64,000 nucleotides of DNA from Microbulbifer donghaiensis (GCF_900129095.1 NZ_FQVA01000008.1:1-64000), one strand, 5' to 3'; shown: positions 8,584-18,847, counted from the stretch's first letter. The notes: generated from the letters alone by a model not told the origin. Made by a program: numbers and translations.

Positions 8584-9317
8584 TTCTGGAGCTGGATCTC
8601 GGCAATACCCGGGGTAAATGGCGCCTGCTGGATGGCGACGCGGTGCGGTCGCGCGGCAGTCTCTCCATCGCTGAGCTGAAAAGTGGCAACTTGCCAGAAA
8701 GTTGGGCTGGTATGCGGCTGCAGCGTGTGCGGGCGGCGAATGTCGCGGGTGCCGCTGTCGCCGATGCCCTGGCGGCCGTCGTCAGCGCCCGCTTTGCGCT
8801 GCCGGTGGAATTTGCGCGGGTAACGTCACAATGCGCCGGGGTTACCTGTGGCTATCGGCATATCGAGCGCCTGGGGGTGGATCGATGGCTGGCGGTACTC
8901 GCCGCACACCACAAGGATCCGCGTGCGGCGCTGATTGTCGACTGCGGCAGTGCCGTCACCCTCGACTTGCTGGATAATGGTGGGCGCCACCTGGGGGGCT
9001 ATATAGTGCCAGGGCTCGACCTGATGCGTCGCGCGCTCTTCCAGGATACGGATGCGGTCAAGGTGTCGTCGGAGTTGGCGCCGAATATGTCGCTCGCTCC
9101 AGGGCGTGATACCGCGGATGCGGTAAATCGCGGCCTGGTGGTTATGGCGCTGGGCGCCATAGATCGCGCCATGGCGGAGCTGCATTCCGCCGGCGCAGCC
9201 TCCCCGCGGTTGTGGCTGACCGGCGGCGACGGTCCCCTGTTATCAGCCCTGTGCGATCGCCCGCATCAGCTGGTGACCGAACTGGTCCTGGATGGGCTGG
9301 CCCTCACTAACCCTTAA
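8580..9317 (+). CDS. coaX: Type III pantothenate kinase
   Basis: First enzyme of coenzyme A synthesis, phosphorylating pantothenate without the feedback control of CoaA. The N-terminal ATP-binding motif DLGNTRGKW, the GVDRWLA segment and the phosphate-binding DCGSAVTLDLL identify the CoaX (ASKHA fold) family; length 245 is normal. The GTG start overlaps the birA stop (GTGA). Confidence 0.95.
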   Translation: MILELDLGNTRGKWRLLDGDAVRSRGSLSIAELKSGNLPESWAGMRLQRVRAANVAGAAVADALAAVVSARFALPVEFARVTSQCAGVTCGYRHIERLGVDRWLAVLAAHHKDPRAALIVDCGSAVTLDLLDNGGRHLGGYIVPGLDLMRRALFQDTDAVKVSSELAPNMSLAPGRDTADAVNRGLVVMALGAIDRAMAELHSAGAASPRLWLTGGDGPLLSALCDRPHQLVTELVLDGLALTNP

Positions 9318-9333
9318 TAATTCTTATAACTTT

Positions 9334-10041
9334 ATGCGCTGGATAGTTCTTGCTCTGCTGTTCATCAATATCGGTGTCTTTACCTGGTTCGAGCTGGACG
9401 GCCGGCCGGCCGCGAAGCCCGTATCCAGTGGCGCAAAGCCGGTCGCCGAGGCTGGCGAGCGCATTGCGTTGGTGGCCGAGGTATCGCCGGACCAGTTGGC
9501 GGCGGCGCGGGCAGCGCCGAAGCCCGCCCCTGTGGAGCGGCAATCCGCGCCGCCGTCGGCGGGGCAGCTTTGTACGCTGCTGGGTCCTTTTGCGGAGGAA
9601 TATCAGGGGCAGGACATAGTTGAGCGCCTGCAGGCTCTGCAGGTAGACGGCGATCTGCGCGAGATCGAGATGGCAGGGCAGATGCGCTACTGGGTCTTCC
9701 TGGAGCCGTTGAATTCTCGCCGAGAGGCCTTCCGCAAGTTGCGCGAGTTGCAATCCGCTGGCGTCGACAGCTATGTGATTCCAAAGGGCTCACTCGCCAA
9801 TGGCATCTCCTTCGGCATCTTTTCGGAGCTGGATCGCGCTGAATCACTGGTCGCCGAACTGCGCGACCAGGGTGTCGACGCCCGGTCCCGTGAGGAGCCG
9901 CAAACCTATCTCGAGCGCTGGATCGTGCTGGAGCCCGGCGCGGCAGGGCGGTTGGCAGAATCGTTTTGGGAACAGTTGCAGTCCGAGTACCCGGAGCTGG
10001 ATCGCCGCCAGAACCTGTGCAGTGAAGTGAAGGGCGGGTAA
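9334..10041 (+). CDS. SPOR-domain-like inner membrane protein
   Basis: A single N-terminal membrane anchor (MRWIVLALLFINIGVFTWF) is followed by a Pro/Ala-rich linker and a repeated alpha/beta region with YVIPKGSLANGISFGIFS, typical of SPOR domains that bind denuded septal peptidoglycan. A second, weaker unit (LCTLLGPFAEEYQ to YWVFLEPL) precedes it. I chose the ATG at 9334, 16 nt after the coaX stop, because it begins the anchor; an ATG at 9292 inside coaX would add 14 polar residues. Pseudomonads carry a similar gene after coaX. A role in division or wall turnover is inferred. Confidence 0.78.
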   Translation: MRWIVLALLFINIGVFTWFELDGRPAAKPVSSGAKPVAEAGERIALVAEVSPDQLAAARAAPKPAPVERQSAPPSAGQLCTLLGPFAEEYQGQDIVERLQALQVDGDLREIEMAGQMRYWVFLEPLNSRREAFRKLRELQSAGVDSYVIPKGSLANGISFGIFSELDRAESLVAELRDQGVDARSREEPQTYLERWIVLEPGAAGRLAESFWEQLQSEYPELDRRQNLCSEVKGG

Positions 10042-10167
10042 ACCCCGGCGGCAAGCAGCGCGTTGTGTGGATTGACGGTCGCGCCCCTGCGCAGAGGGCT
10101 GCGGTATGCGGTTTGCCTGGTGGCAGTCGATGTTTTCGGGGGCGAATCATCAGTCGTAAAAAGACGG

Positions 10168-10196
10168 TTGCTTGTCGGCAGAACATCCCATAGAAT
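10168..10196 (+). promoter_or_regulatory. Promoter of the tRNA-tuf operon
   Basis: TTGCTT (10168-10173) and TAGAAT (10191-10196) are separated by 17 bp, about 45 bp before the first tRNA. No GC-rich protein-coding signal overlaps it. This is a sigma-70 type promoter expected to drive the four tRNAs and tuf. Confidence 0.7.
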
Positions 10197-10244
10197 CCCG
10201 CCTCCACTTAAGGGGCTGGTTTCGGTTTCTTAGTGAGGGACGGT

Positions 10245-10320
10245 GCTGGCGTAGCTCAGTTGGTAGAGCAGCTGACTTGTAATCAGCCGGTCGGGGGTTC
10301 GACTCCTCTCGCCAGCTCCA
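10245..10320 (+). tRNA. thrU: tRNA-Thr (anticodon TGT)
   Basis: A complete 76-nt cloverleaf with acceptor GCTGGCG pairing with CGCCAGC, encoded CCA end, TTCGACTC T-loop and anticodon TGT at 10278-10280. It is the first of the thrU-tyrU-glyT-thrT set that precedes tufB in enteric bacteria and pseudomonads. Confidence 0.97.
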
Positions 10321-10429
10321 TTTTTGTCCCGGGCGTTGTTGCACTTTAAGTTCTGCCGATAAGTGTGTGAATTTGAAGGAAAAATGTTGACAGCGCGGCG
10401 GTCGATGTAGAGAATACGCACCGCTTCCA

Positions 10430-10513
10430 GCAGGGGTTCCCGAGTGGCCAAAGGGATCAGACTGTAAATCTGACGCGCAAGCTTCGGTGGTTCGAATCCA
10501 CCCCCCTGCACCA
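10430..10513 (+). tRNA. tyrU: tRNA-Tyr (anticodon GTA)
   Basis: An 84-nt class II tRNA with long variable arm, acceptor GCAGGGG pairing with CCCCTGC, encoded CCA and anticodon GTA at 10464-10466. Confidence 0.97.
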
Positions 10514-10591
10514 TATTTAGATGCCGTAAGGTGTCGCCAGCGGAAGGTTGAAGCCTTTTGCTAAGAGGTTCCTGCATGCGGGCTTGGTCCT

Positions 10592-10665
<74 letters not shown>

Positions 10666-10781
10666 TACTGAGTGTGGGGCTAGGTGGGAATAAGTCACCG
10701 GGATGGTGGCGAGGTGGGTGGCCTGGTTTGGTCGCTTGCCGGACTGGCGCCCTGTGGGGTGTCAGGTGTTGGCAGTAATAT

Positions 10782-10856
10782 GCTCATGTAGCTCAGGGGT
10801 AGAGCACACCCTTGGTAAGGGTGAGGTCGGCGGTTCAAATCCGCCCATGAGCTCCA
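10782..10856 (+). tRNA. thrT: tRNA-Thr (anticodon GGT)
   Basis: A 75-nt cloverleaf, GCTCATG acceptor pairing with CATGAGC, encoded CCA and anticodon GGT at 10814-10816. It lies 127 nt before tuf and is probably processed from the same transcript. Confidence 0.97.
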
Positions 10857-10983
10857 TTTTATGGCCGCAGGGGCAGGTGCCTCTGCGGTTATTTGTATCC
10901 GGGGTCTGGGTTTTCCAGGGTCGGATGCGCCTGTTCTGGACGTGGGTTGCGCTTGTGTTGTGCACCTATATTAGGAGGCTGCA

Positions 10984-12177
10984 ATGGCAAAAGAAAAGTT
11001 TGAACGTTCCAAGCCCCACGTAAACGTGGGCACCATCGGTCACGTTGACCACGGTAAAACCACCCTGACTGCTGCTCTGACTCGCGTATGTGCGGAAGTA
11101 TGGGGCGGCCAGGCTGTAGCGTTTGACGGTATCGACAATGCTCCGGAAGAGCGTGAGCGCGGTATCACCATTGCTACCTCCCACGTAGAGTACGAGTCCC
11201 CGACTCGCCACTACGCGCACGTAGACTGCCCGGGACACGCCGATTACGTTAAGAACATGATCACCGGTGCTGCTCAGATGGACGGCGCTATCCTGGTATG
11301 TTCCGCAGCTGACGGCCCCATGCCGCAGACTCGCGAGCACATCCTGCTGTCTCGTCAGGTAGGTGTACCTTACATCGTGGTATTCCTGAACAAGGCCGAC
11401 ATGGTTGACGACGAAGAGCTGCTGGAACTGGTTGAGATGGAAGTTCGCGAACTTCTGGACCAGTACGAGTTCCCGGGCGACGACACCCCGATCATCGTTG
11501 GCTCCGCTCTGATGGCCCTGAACGGCGAAGACGACAACGAACTGGGTACCAGCGCTGTTAAGAAGCTGGTTGAAACCCTGGACGAGTACATCCCGGAGCC
11601 GGAGCGCGCGGTAGATCAGCCGTTCCTGATGCCGATCGAAGACGTATTCTCCATCTCTGGTCGCGGTACCGTAGTAACCGGCCGTGTAGAGCGTGGCATC
11701 ATCCACACTGGCGACGAAATCGAGATCGTTGGTATCAAGGAAACCACTTCCACCACCTGTACTGGTGTGGAAATGTTCCGCAAGCTGCTGGATGAAGGCC
11801 GTGCTGGTGAGAACATCGGCGCCCTGCTGCGCGGCACCAAGCGTGACGAAGTAGAGCGTGGTCAGGTTCTGGCTAAGCCGGGTTCCATTACCCCGCACAC
11901 CAAGTTCGAGTCCGAAGTGTACATCCTGTCCAAGGACGAAGGTGGTCGTCACACTCCGTTCTTCAAAGGCTACCGTCCGCAGTTCTACTTCCGTACCACT
12001 GACGTAACTGGTGCGTGTGAGCTGCCGGAAGGCACCGAGATGGTAATGCCGGGCGACAACATTCAGATGACTGTAACTCTGATTGCCCCGATCGCCATGG
12101 AAGAAGGCCTGCGCTTCGCGATCCGCGAAGGTGGCCGTACCGTTGGCGCCGGCGTTGTTGCCAAGATCATCGAGTAA
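10984..12177 (+). CDS. tuf: Translation elongation factor Tu
   Basis: The GTPase that delivers aminoacyl-tRNA to the ribosome, 397 residues. G-motifs are intact: GHVDHGKT (G1), DCPGH (G3), NKADM (G4) and SAL (G5). A strong Shine-Dalgarno (AGGAGGC) lies 6 nt upstream. Codon use is strongly biased, as in highly expressed genes. Position after the four tRNAs marks it as the tufB-type copy. Unlike the usual order it is followed by a terminator and not by secE-nusG. Confidence 0.99.
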   Translation: MAKEKFERSKPHVNVGTIGHVDHGKTTLTAALTRVCAEVWGGQAVAFDGIDNAPEERERGITIATSHVEYESPTRHYAHVDCPGHADYVKNMITGAAQMDGAILVCSAADGPMPQTREHILLSRQVGVPYIVVFLNKADMVDDEELLELVEMEVRELLDQYEFPGDDTPIIVGSALMALNGEDDNELGTSAVKKLVETLDEYIPEPERAVDQPFLMPIEDVFSISGRGTVVTGRVERGIIHTGDEIEIVGIKETTSTTCTGVEMFRKLLDEGRAGENIGALLRGTKRDEVERGQVLAKPGSITPHTKFESEVYILSKDEGGRHTPFFKGYRPQFYFRTTDVTGACELPEGTEMVMPGDNIQMTVTLIAPIAMEEGLRFAIREGGRTVGAGVVAKIIE

Positions 12178-12203
12178 TATTTACTCCTGATCTGAATCAA
12201 AAA

Positions 12204-12233
12204 AGCCGCAGCGGAAACGCTGCGGCTTTTTTT
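12204..12233 (+). terminator. tuf intrinsic terminator
   Basis: A perfect 10-bp GC-rich stem (12204-12213 with 12218-12227) closed by a GAAA tetraloop is followed by seven T residues, 27 nt after tuf. It is preceded by a run of A, so it could also act in reverse. Confidence 0.93.
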
Positions 12234-12860
12234 GTGCTTGAAATTTTTATTTGGTCAGTTTGCTGGCGAGGCTCGCGGTTTGAAATGGTCTCGGCATGGC
12301 AGGGTAATCCTCGTGGTTGCGCGCGAATGTAACCCGGGTTTGTGGTGGGCGTGAGAGTTCTGGCTCATCCGGTAACTGGCTCTGTGCCTGACCTGCTCCC
12401 TCAATAGTCAATGCGGCTACCGGCGGCGCAACGCTGCCTGGCCGGCTTGGTAGATGTGACCGGCAGCCTGTTAGTCGGCGGCAATATGTCTTTCGTGGTC
12501 GACGACAACACCCTGACCATTGTTGGGGGGGGCTGCTGGATATTGCCGGTGGCCTCGAGAGTTCTCTGATAGAGGCGCATCAGTGTGGGCGGCTGGGTTT
12601 GTGGCGCCTGTAGCAGCGCAATACCGTTCAGAGCGAGTCGCTGTCGTCGAAGCGCAGGTGTTGGGCGATCCGGCGGTGTTGGGCGGGCCCCCGTCTGAGC
12701 CGCGCGGCGTGCGCTTCACCGCTCCGAGCTGTTGATGTAGGGGGTGCTACGGGAAGTCGTCATCCGCACCCTGTCCTGGGCGTATGAGCCTGGCCGAGGC
12801 ATTGGAAGTTGCGGTACCGGAGCAGGAAGATCGGGTCTTTTATGCCCGTTTCAGTTACCG
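12234..12860 (+). other. Gene-free stretch after tuf, possibly degraded coding DNA
   Basis: About 630 bp without a convincing gene. Short open stretches have protein-like composition, for example near 12455-12550 (frame giving VTGSLLVGGNMSFVVDDNTL) and 12784-12867 (MSLAEALEVAVPEQEDRVFY then stop), but none has a start, length and ribosome site together. I infer decaying remnants. No tRNA, strong hairpin or repeat was seen. Confidence 0.4.
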
Positions 12861-13190
12861 CTATTGATGGCGCGGGGAGAAGGCGCTGCTGGAGAGGTTT
12901 TCGGGCTCGGCCAGAATCTCGAAATGCCCGTGGTCATCGCGGCGATTCTGAAGTGCAAACAGCATAAAAAACGTAGCGGGCGCCATACAGATACAGGTCA
13001 GTGCGGCCGCAGGCGCGGCGACCGGGTGGGCCTGTACCAGTTTGGCGGCAGTGGAATTGATGTGCTGTAGATTGTCGTAGACCCAGAAGAAACCACAGAA
13101 TAAGGCAAACACCATCGCTGCGGTGATCAGCAAGGCGAAAAGCATCAACAGGTTGTCGAAGTTTTCATTGTCTGACGGCTTGTAGGCCAT
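12861..13190 (-). CDS. Small membrane protein, two predicted membrane segments
   Basis: A 109-residue protein with two hydrophobic segments (about residues 14-37 and 56-79) joined by a short polar loop, and a charged C-terminal tail (QNRRDDHGHFEI). The ATG is preceded by GGTGGA at suitable spacing. I do not recognise a family. It sits convergent to degraded sequence and downstream of the ybaK-like gene on the same strand but about 175 nt away. Confidence 0.6.
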   Translation of the reverse strand: MAYKPSDNENFDNLLMLFALLITAAMVFALFCGFFWVYDNLQHINSTAAKLVQAHPVAAPAAALTCICMAPATFFMLFALQNRRDDHGHFEILAEPENLSSSAFSPRHQ

Positions 13191-13365
13191 ATCGATCCAC
13201 CCTGATCCCCGCAGGGATGGTCAGATTATTTTTGCAGAGTACCAGCGAGTATAGACTACGCTTTCCGCTGGCACTGAAACATGCCCCTCTCTGCCAACTG
13301 TCGGGGGATGGATCCGGCGCGGCTCCAGTCCCTGGAGCCTCCCTTTATTCCATTAATGCATTAAT

Positions 13366-13842
13366 TTACGGCCAGTCTTTGCTCAGGTCACAGCTGCGGC
13401 TGCCGGAAAACAGGCGCGTGAACCGCGAGCCATCCATTTCCACCAGCTCCTCGTGGTCGCCGGCTTCGAAGTAGACGGTATCGCAGCGGCTCAGGCTGCT
13501 ATCCAGTAGTGTGGCAATGCCATACGCCTGCCCGAGCGGGGGCAGGGCGCCCAGTTCGCAGTCGGGGAAGACTCGTCCCAGTTCGTCTTCCGTTACCATT
13601 TCCAGATGATTGCGGCCTGTCTCTTCGTGCACTGCACGCATGTCCAGGCTGCTGCTGGCCGGGATCACCGCCATTACGTACCCTTCATCGTCTTTCAGCA
13701 GGATGGCCTTTGCCACCTGGTCCTCGCGGACATGAGCAGCGTGGGCGCTTTCCCTGCTGGTATGGCTGTGCGGATGCTGGATTAGCTGGTAATCGACCGA
13801 TTGGTCGCGCAAATACTGACTCACTCTTGCGGCAATAGTCAT
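13366..13842 (-). CDS. YbaK/EbsC-type aminoacyl-tRNA deacylase
   Basis: A 158-residue protein of the YbaK/ProX trans-editing family, which hydrolyses mischarged tRNA such as Cys- or Ala-tRNA(Pro). It shows the conserved lysine in KAILLKDD, the GALPPLGQAYG loop and a hydrophobic core with MAVIPASSSLDM. Substrate specificity cannot be decided here. It lies upstream of, and divergent from, the S10 operon. Confidence 0.85.
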   Translation of the reverse strand: MTIAARVSQYLRDQSVDYQLIQHPHSHTSRESAHAAHVREDQVAKAILLKDDEGYVMAVIPASSSLDMRAVHEETGRNHLEMVTEDELGRVFPDCELGALPPLGQAYGIATLLDSSLSRCDTVYFEAGDHEELVEMDGSRFTRLFSGSRSCDLSKDWP

Positions 13843-13939
13843 GTCACTACCCTCGTTCGGCTGCCGATACCCAATTGTAGTTTGCGAAAGGGCAAATTCG
13901 CGCCAGCGGCTCCCCGCGAAAACTAAGCGGATAAGCCGG

Positions 13940-13968
13940 TTGACAGGCCCTTGCTCCGACCGTAGAAT
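13940..13968 (+). promoter_or_regulatory. S10 operon promoter
   Basis: A near-consensus promoter: TTGACA (13940-13945), 17 bp, TAGAAT (13963-13968). The start would fall near 13975, giving a leader of about 68 nt before rpsJ. That is shorter than the roughly 170-nt E. coli leader used for L4-mediated attenuation, so that control may be absent or different. Confidence 0.8.
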
Positions 13969-14042
13969 TCGCGCTCCTTTTCGCCCGCCCTCGGGGCTGT
14001 GTAAAAGGACGTTCTTTAGTTATTAAGTTGGAGTTTGATTCC

Positions 14043-14354
14043 ATGCAGGGTCAACGCATCCGAATTCGCCTGAAGGCGTTCGATCACAAGCTGATCGACG
14101 CGTCTACCCAGGAGATCGTCGAGACGGCCAAGCGCACTGGCGCGCAGGTTCGCGGTCCCATCCCGCTGCCGACTCGCAAAGAGAAGTACACCGTGCTGAT
14201 TTCTCCGCACGTCAACAAAGACGCGCGCGACCAGTACGAGATCCGTACTCACAAGCGTTTGCTGGACATCGTTGAGCCCACCGAGAAAACCGTCGACGCG
14301 CTGATGAAGCTCGATCTGGCGGCTGGTGTTGAGGTTCAGATTAGTCTCGGCTAA
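14043..14354 (+). CDS. rpsJ: 30S ribosomal protein S10
   Basis: 103 residues beginning [19 protein letters not shown], the usual S10 start; an upstream in-frame codon at 14028 lies in the ribosome site (TTGGAG) and is not used. S10 also joins NusB in antitermination. First gene of the S10 operon. Confidence 0.98.
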   Translation: MQGQRIRIRLKAFDHKLIDASTQEIVETAKRTGAQVRGPIPLPTRKEKYTVLISPHVNKDARDQYEIRTHKRLLDIVEPTEKTVDALMKLDLAAGVEVQISLG

Positions 14355-14464
14355 CACTTTAAATTAACTACCGAATCCCGGGCGAAAAAGGTCCGGGTAG
14401 TGTAACGCTCTGAAACTGGGCGGCCGCAGTGGGTTAAAGCCCCGTGCACTGAGAGGTTGAAAAG

Positions 14465-15100
14465 ATGACTATAGGTATTGTCGGCCGCAAGAGCGGCATG
14501 ACTCGCATCTTCACCGAAGATGGCGCTTCTATTCCGGTTACCGTTATTGAGGTAGCTCCGAACCGCGTCACCCAGGTGAAAACTGTGGAAACCGACGGCT
14601 ATGCAGCGGTTCAGGTAACCGTGGGCACCCGTAAGGCTTCCCGTGTCTCCAAGCCCCAAGCGGGCCACTTCGCCAAGGCCAATGTAGAGGCTGGCTCTAA
14701 TCTCTTCGAACTGCGTACTGACGGTTCCGACGAGACTTTCGAAATTGGTTCTGAGATCACTGTTTCCGGCTTTGAAGCTGGTCAGATGATCGACGTAACC
14801 GGCACTTCCAAAGGTAAAGGTTTCCAGGGTGGCGTTAAGCGCTGGAATTTCCGTACCCAGGATGCAACCCACGGTAACTCCCTGTCTCACCGCGCTCCCG
14901 GTTCTATCGGTCAGTGCCAGACTCCTGGTCGAGTGTGGAAGGGCAAGAAGATGGCCGGTCACATGGGTGCTGAGCGCGTAACCGTGCAGAATCTGGAAGT
15001 GGTTCGTGTCGACGCCGAACGCAATCTGCTGCTGGTTAAGGGTGCCGTTCCTGGTGCGCCGGGTGGCAGCGTTATCGTTCGTCCGGCAGTAAAAGCCTAA
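14465..15100 (+). CDS. rplC: 50S ribosomal protein L3
   Basis: 211 residues beginning [16 protein letters not shown], with the KGKGFQGG and [21 protein letters not shown] loop that reaches the peptidyl transferase centre. It follows rpsJ by 110 nt, a longer gap than elsewhere in the operon, with a GAGAGG ribosome site. Confidence 0.98.
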   Translation: MTIGIVGRKSGMTRIFTEDGASIPVTVIEVAPNRVTQVKTVETDGYAAVQVTVGTRKASRVSKPQAGHFAKANVEAGSNLFELRTDGSDETFEIGSEITVSGFEAGQMIDVTGTSKGKGFQGGVKRWNFRTQDATHGNSLSHRAPGSIGQCQTPGRVWKGKKMAGHMGAERVTVQNLEVVRVDAERNLLLVKGAVPGAPGGSVIVRPAVKA

Positions 15101-15118
15101 GTCTGAGGGGAAATAGAT

Positions 15119-15733
15119 ATGGAACTGAATATCGCTACTCCCGAAGGCGCTAAAGGCACTGTAGCTGTCTCTGAAGTGACTTTCGGTCGTGAATTCAACC
15201 AGGACCTGGTTCACCAGGCCGTTGTCGCCTACATGGCTGGCGCTCGTCAGGGTACCAAGGCGCAGAAGAATCGCGCTGACGTTTCCGGCGGCGGCAAGAA
15301 GCCTTGGCGTCAAAAGGGTACTGGCCGCGCTCGCGCCGGTACTATCCGCAGCCCGCTGTGGCGTTCCGGTGGTGTGACTTTCGCCGCTGAACCGCGCGAT
15401 CACAGCGTCAAGCTGAACAAGAAGATGTACCGCGCTGCTCTGCGCTGCATTCTGTCTGAGCTGGCCCGTCAGGAGCGTTTGGTCGTGGTTGAGTCCTTCG
15501 ATGTGGACGCGCCGAAAACCAAGCAGCTGGTGAGCAAGTTGGCTCAGTTCGATCTGTCCAACGCGTTGATCGTGACCGAAGAGGTGAGCGAAAACCTCTA
15601 CCTGGCCGCGCGCAACCTGCACAAGATCGACGTTCGCGACGTACAGGGCATCGATCCGGTAAGCCTGATTCGCTTTGACAAGGTCGTGGTTACCGTTTCT
15701 GCGCTCAAGAAAATTGAAGAGGTGCTGGGATGA
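15119..15733 (+). CDS. rplD: 50S ribosomal protein L4
   Basis: 204 residues with the basic exit-tunnel loop ([19 protein letters not shown]). In E. coli L4 represses its own operon; here the short S10 leader leaves this open. Its end overlaps rplW by 4 nt. Confidence 0.98.
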   Translation: MELNIATPEGAKGTVAVSEVTFGREFNQDLVHQAVVAYMAGARQGTKAQKNRADVSGGGKKPWRQKGTGRARAGTIRSPLWRSGGVTFAAEPRDHSVKLNKKMYRAALRCILSELARQERLVVVESFDVDAPKTKQLVSKLAQFDLSNALIVTEEVSENLYLAARNLHKIDVRDVQGIDPVSLIRFDKVVVTVSALKKIEEVLG

Positions 15734-16026
15734 ACCAAGAGCGACTCTACAAAGTACTGCTGGGCCCGGTAATTTCCGAAAAGGCTGCTGTGTTGGCGGA
15801 CTCCGCCAATCAGGTGGTTTTCAAGGTTACCACCGATGCCGATAAAGCCGAGATCAAGGCCGCGGTCGAGAAGTTGTTCAACGTTTCTGTTGAGCAGGTT
15901 CGCACCGTGAACGTGAAAGGCAAAACCAAGCGTACCCGCTTCGGCGTTGGCCGTCGCAACGACTGGAAAAAAGCCTACGTTCGCCTGGCCGAAGGCAGCG
16001 ACATCAACTTTGAAGCTGCTGAGTAA
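15730..16026 (+). CDS. rplW: 50S ribosomal protein L23
   Basis: 98 residues; [16 protein letters not shown] and [16 protein letters not shown] are typical. It lies at the exit tunnel where trigger factor and SRP dock. The ATGA overlap with rplD implies translational coupling. Confidence 0.98.
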   Translation: MNQERLYKVLLGPVISEKAAVLADSANQVVFKVTTDADKAEIKAAVEKLFNVSVEQVRTVNVKGKTKRTRFGVGRRNDWKKAYVRLAEGSDINFEAAE

Positions 16027-16040
16027 AGGGGACAGTTACA

Positions 16041-16865
16041 ATGGCTATTGTAAAGACAAAACCTACCTCTGCCGGCCGTCGCCACCTGGTCAAGGTTGTT
16101 AACTCTGACCTGCACAAGGGTGCGCCTTACGCGCCTCTGGTAGAGAGCAAAAGCAAAAGCGGTGGTCGCAACAATGCTGGCCGCATCACCACTCGTCATA
16201 TCGGTGGTGGTCACAAGCAGCACTACCGCGTAGTCGACTTCAAGCGCAACAAGGACGGTATCCCGGCCAAGGTTGAGCGCCTGGAGTACGACCCGAACCG
16301 CAGCGCGCACATCGCCCTCGTTTGCTATGCAGACGGCGAGCGTCGCTACATCATCGCGCCGAAAGGTCTGAAGGCGGGCGCTACCGTGCAGTCCGGCGAT
16401 GCCGCTCCGATTGTTGTGGGCAACACTTTGCCGCTGCGCAACATTCCGGTGGGTTCCGTGATTCACGGTATAGAGCTGAAGCCGGGCAAAGGCGCTCAGC
16501 TGGCTCGTTCTGCCGGTGCCTCCGTACAGCTGGTAGCTCGCGAAGGTCAGTATGCGACCATTCGCCTGCGCTCCGGTGAGATGCGTAAGGTCCTGTCCGA
16601 GTGCCGCGCCACCCTGGGTGAAGTGAGCAACTCTGAGCACAGCCTGCGCAAGCTGGGTAAAGCTGGTGCCAAGCGCTGGCGCGGTGTTCGCCCGACCGTT
16701 CGCGGTGTGGCGATGAACCCGGTGGATCACCCGCACGGTGGTGGTGAAGGTCGTACCTCTGGTGGCCGTCACCCGGTAACTCCGTGGGGTATTCCCACCA
16801 AGGGTAAGAAAACGCGCAAGAACAAGCGCACCGATAAGATGATTGTACGTCGTCGCGGCAAATAA
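16041..16865 (+). CDS. rplB: 50S ribosomal protein L2
   Basis: 274 residues, beginning [19 protein letters not shown], with the conserved [18 protein letters not shown] loop containing the histidine important for peptidyl transferase activity and a basic C-terminus. Confidence 0.99.
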   Translation: MAIVKTKPTSAGRRHLVKVVNSDLHKGAPYAPLVESKSKSGGRNNAGRITTRHIGGGHKQHYRVVDFKRNKDGIPAKVERLEYDPNRSAHIALVCYADGERRYIIAPKGLKAGATVQSGDAAPIVVGNTLPLRNIPVGSVIHGIELKPGKGAQLARSAGASVQLVAREGQYATIRLRSGEMRKVLSECRATLGEVSNSEHSLRKLGKAGAKRWRGVRPTVRGVAMNPVDHPHGGGEGRTSGGRHPVTPWGIPTKGKKTRKNKRTDKMIVRRRGK

Positions 16866-16902
16866 GCCGCGCGATGTCTGAGCAGCTAGAGAGGAATCGA
16901 CA

Positions 16903-17181
16903 GTGCCACGCTCATTAAAGAAAGGTCCCTTTATTGATCTGCATCTGATCAAGAAGGTGGAGGCGGCGATTGAAGCCAATGATCGTCGACCGATTAAAAC
17001 CTGGTCCCGCCGTTCCATGATTATGCCGGAAATGGTTGGACTGACGATTGCCGTGCACAACGGTCGTCAACACGTGCCCGTGCTGGTCAACGAAGAAATG
17101 GTTGGCCACAAGCTGGGCGAGTTCGCCGCTACCCGCACTTACCGCGGCCACGCTGCGGATAAGAAAGCGAAGAAGCGCTAA
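16903..17181 (+). CDS. rpsS: 30S ribosomal protein S19
   Basis: 92 residues, [19 protein letters not shown] start typical. It uses a GTG start preceded by GAGAGGAA. Part of the 30S head near the A site. Confidence 0.98.
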   Translation: MPRSLKKGPFIDLHLIKKVEAAIEANDRRPIKTWSRRSMIMPEMVGLTIAVHNGRQHVPVLVNEEMVGHKLGEFAATRTYRGHAADKKAKKR

Positions 17182-17196
17182 GCCGAGGTTATAACG

Positions 17197-17529
17197 ATGG
17201 AAGTAGCAGCAAAATTACGCGGCGCTCGTCTGTCGGCGCAAAAGGCGCGACTGGTAGCTGATCAGATTCGCGGCAAAGGCGTTGAGGAAGCCCTGGATAT
17301 TCTGGCATTCAGTAATAAAAAGGGTGCGGCGGTCGTCAAGAAGGTTCTGGAGTCGGCCATCGCCAACGCCGAGCACAACGAAGGTGCTGACGTTGACGAG
17401 CTGAAGGTTTCCACCATTTTCGTGGATGAAGGTATGACCATGAAGCGCATCAAACCGCGCGCCAAGGGTCGTGCTGACCGCATTTTCAAGCGTACTTGTC
17501 ACATCACTGTGAAAGTGGCCGAGAAATAA
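17197..17529 (+). CDS. rplV: 50S ribosomal protein L22
   Basis: 110 residues, with the extended loop ([17 protein letters not shown]) that lines the exit tunnel and is the site of macrolide resistance changes in other species. Confidence 0.98.
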   Translation: MEVAAKLRGARLSAQKARLVADQIRGKGVEEALDILAFSNKKGAAVVKKVLESAIANAEHNEGADVDELKVSTIFVDEGMTMKRIKPRAKGRADRIFKRTCHITVKVAEK

Positions 17530-17548
17530 GAGAGCAGGCGAGAAAACC

Positions 17549-18229
17549 ATGGGACAAAAAGTACATCCTACCGGCATTCGTCTGGGTATCGTTAAAAAGC
17601 ATACCTCTGTTTGGTATGCCGGCAGTGACGAGTACGCAGACAAGCTGTACACGGATCTGAAAGTTCGCGAATACATTCGCAAGAAACTGGCCCACGCTTC
17701 CGTGAGCCGCATCGAGATCGAACGTCCGGCAAACACCGCTCGTGTGACCATTCACACTGCGCGTCCGGGCATCGTGATCGGTAAGAAAGGTGAAGACGTA
17801 GAGCGTCTGCGCAACGAAGTTAGCGCGCAGATGGGCGTACCGGTGCACATCGATATCGAAGAAGTGCGCAAGCCGGACATGGACGCCGCTCTGGTAGCCC
17901 AGAACGTCGCCCAGCAGCTGGAACGCCGTGTAATGTTCCGTCGCGCGATGAAGCGCGCCGTACAGAACGCCATGCGTCAGGGTGCCGAAGGTATCAAGAT
18001 TCAGGTTAGTGGCCGTCTCGGCGGTGCGGAAATCGCCCGTACCGAGTGGTATCGCGAAGGTCGTGTGCCGCTGCACACCCTGCGTGCGAATATCGACTAC
18101 GCCACACATGAAGCGATGACCACTTACGGCATCATCGGTATCAAAGTCTGGATCTTCAAAGGTGAAGTCATCGGTGATGAAATTCCCGATGAGAAGCCGG
18201 CGAAGACCCGCAAGAAAGCTGCTAAATAA
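17549..18229 (+). CDS. rpsC: 30S ribosomal protein S3
   Basis: 226 residues with a KH domain ([17 protein letters not shown]), beginning [14 protein letters not shown]. It contributes to mRNA entry and helicase activity of the ribosome. Confidence 0.98.
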   Translation: MGQKVHPTGIRLGIVKKHTSVWYAGSDEYADKLYTDLKVREYIRKKLAHASVSRIEIERPANTARVTIHTARPGIVIGKKGEDVERLRNEVSAQMGVPVHIDIEEVRKPDMDAALVAQNVAQQLERRVMFRRAMKRAVQNAMRQGAEGIKIQVSGRLGGAEIARTEWYREGRVPLHTLRANIDYATHEAMTTYGIIGIKVWIFKGEVIGDEIPDEKPAKTRKKAAK

Positions 18230-18240
18230 GGGGTACGCAA

Positions 18241-18654
18241 ATGTTGCAACCAAAGCGTACAAAATTCCGCAAGGTACAGAAGGGTCGCAACCGCGGTCTT
18301 TCTCAGCGCGGCTCTAAAGTGAGCTTTGGCGAGTTCGGCTTGAAAGCCATCGGTCGCGGTCGCATTACTGCCCGTCAGATCGAAGCGGCTCGTCGCGCAA
18401 TGACTCGTCACGTTAAGCGTGGCGGTAAGATCTGGATTCGCGTGTTTCCGGACAAGCCCATTACCAACAAGCCCCTCGAAGTACGGATGGGTAAAGGTAA
18501 AGGTGGCGTTGAATACTGGGTGGCTCAGATCCAGCCGGGCAAGGTCCTCTACGAAATGGAGGGTGTGTCCGAAGATCTGGCTCGCGAGGCTTTCGAGCTC
18601 GCCGCGGCCAAGCTGCCTGTAAAGACAACTTTCGTTAAGCGTTCGGTGATGTAA
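18241..18654 (+). CDS. rplP: 50S ribosomal protein L16
   Basis: 137 residues, [19 protein letters not shown] start. It helps position A-site tRNA. The stop TAA shares its last A with the rpmC start codon. Confidence 0.98.
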   Translation: MLQPKRTKFRKVQKGRNRGLSQRGSKVSFGEFGLKAIGRGRITARQIEAARRAMTRHVKRGGKIWIRVFPDKPITNKPLEVRMGKGKGGVEYWVAQIQPGKVLYEMEGVSEDLAREAFELAAAKLPVKTTFVKRSVM

Positions 18655-18845
18655 TGAAGACTGCAGATCTACGCGAAAAGTCAGTTGAAGAGCTGAACCA
18701 GGAATTGCTGAATCAGCTCGAGGCTCAGTTTAAGCTTCGGATGCAAAAGTCCACCGGTCAGCTGACTCAGACTCATCTGCTGAAGCAGACTCGTCGCGAC
18801 ATTGCTCGCATTAAGACTGTGTTGACCGAGAAGGCAGGTAATTAA
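18654..18845 (+). CDS. rpmC: 50S ribosomal protein L29
   Basis: 63 residues, two helices, with the typical [16 protein letters not shown] start (here [17 protein letters not shown]) and [11 protein letters not shown]. It docks at the exit tunnel and is coupled to rplP by a TAATG junction. Confidence 0.97.
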   Translation: MKTADLREKSVEELNQELLNQLEAQFKLRMQKSTGQLTQTHLLKQTRRDIARIKTVLTEKAGN

Positions 18846-18847
18846 TC

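Noticed and set aside
12520..12735. 71-residue frame after tuf
   Set aside because: Low-complexity Arg/Gly/Pro content and no ribosome site.
14351..15622. Long open frames antisense to rplC-rplD and many similar ones across 10.9-27.7 kb
   Set aside because: They mirror highly biased ribosomal genes, lack ribosome sites and family resemblance, and are expected in GC-rich DNA.
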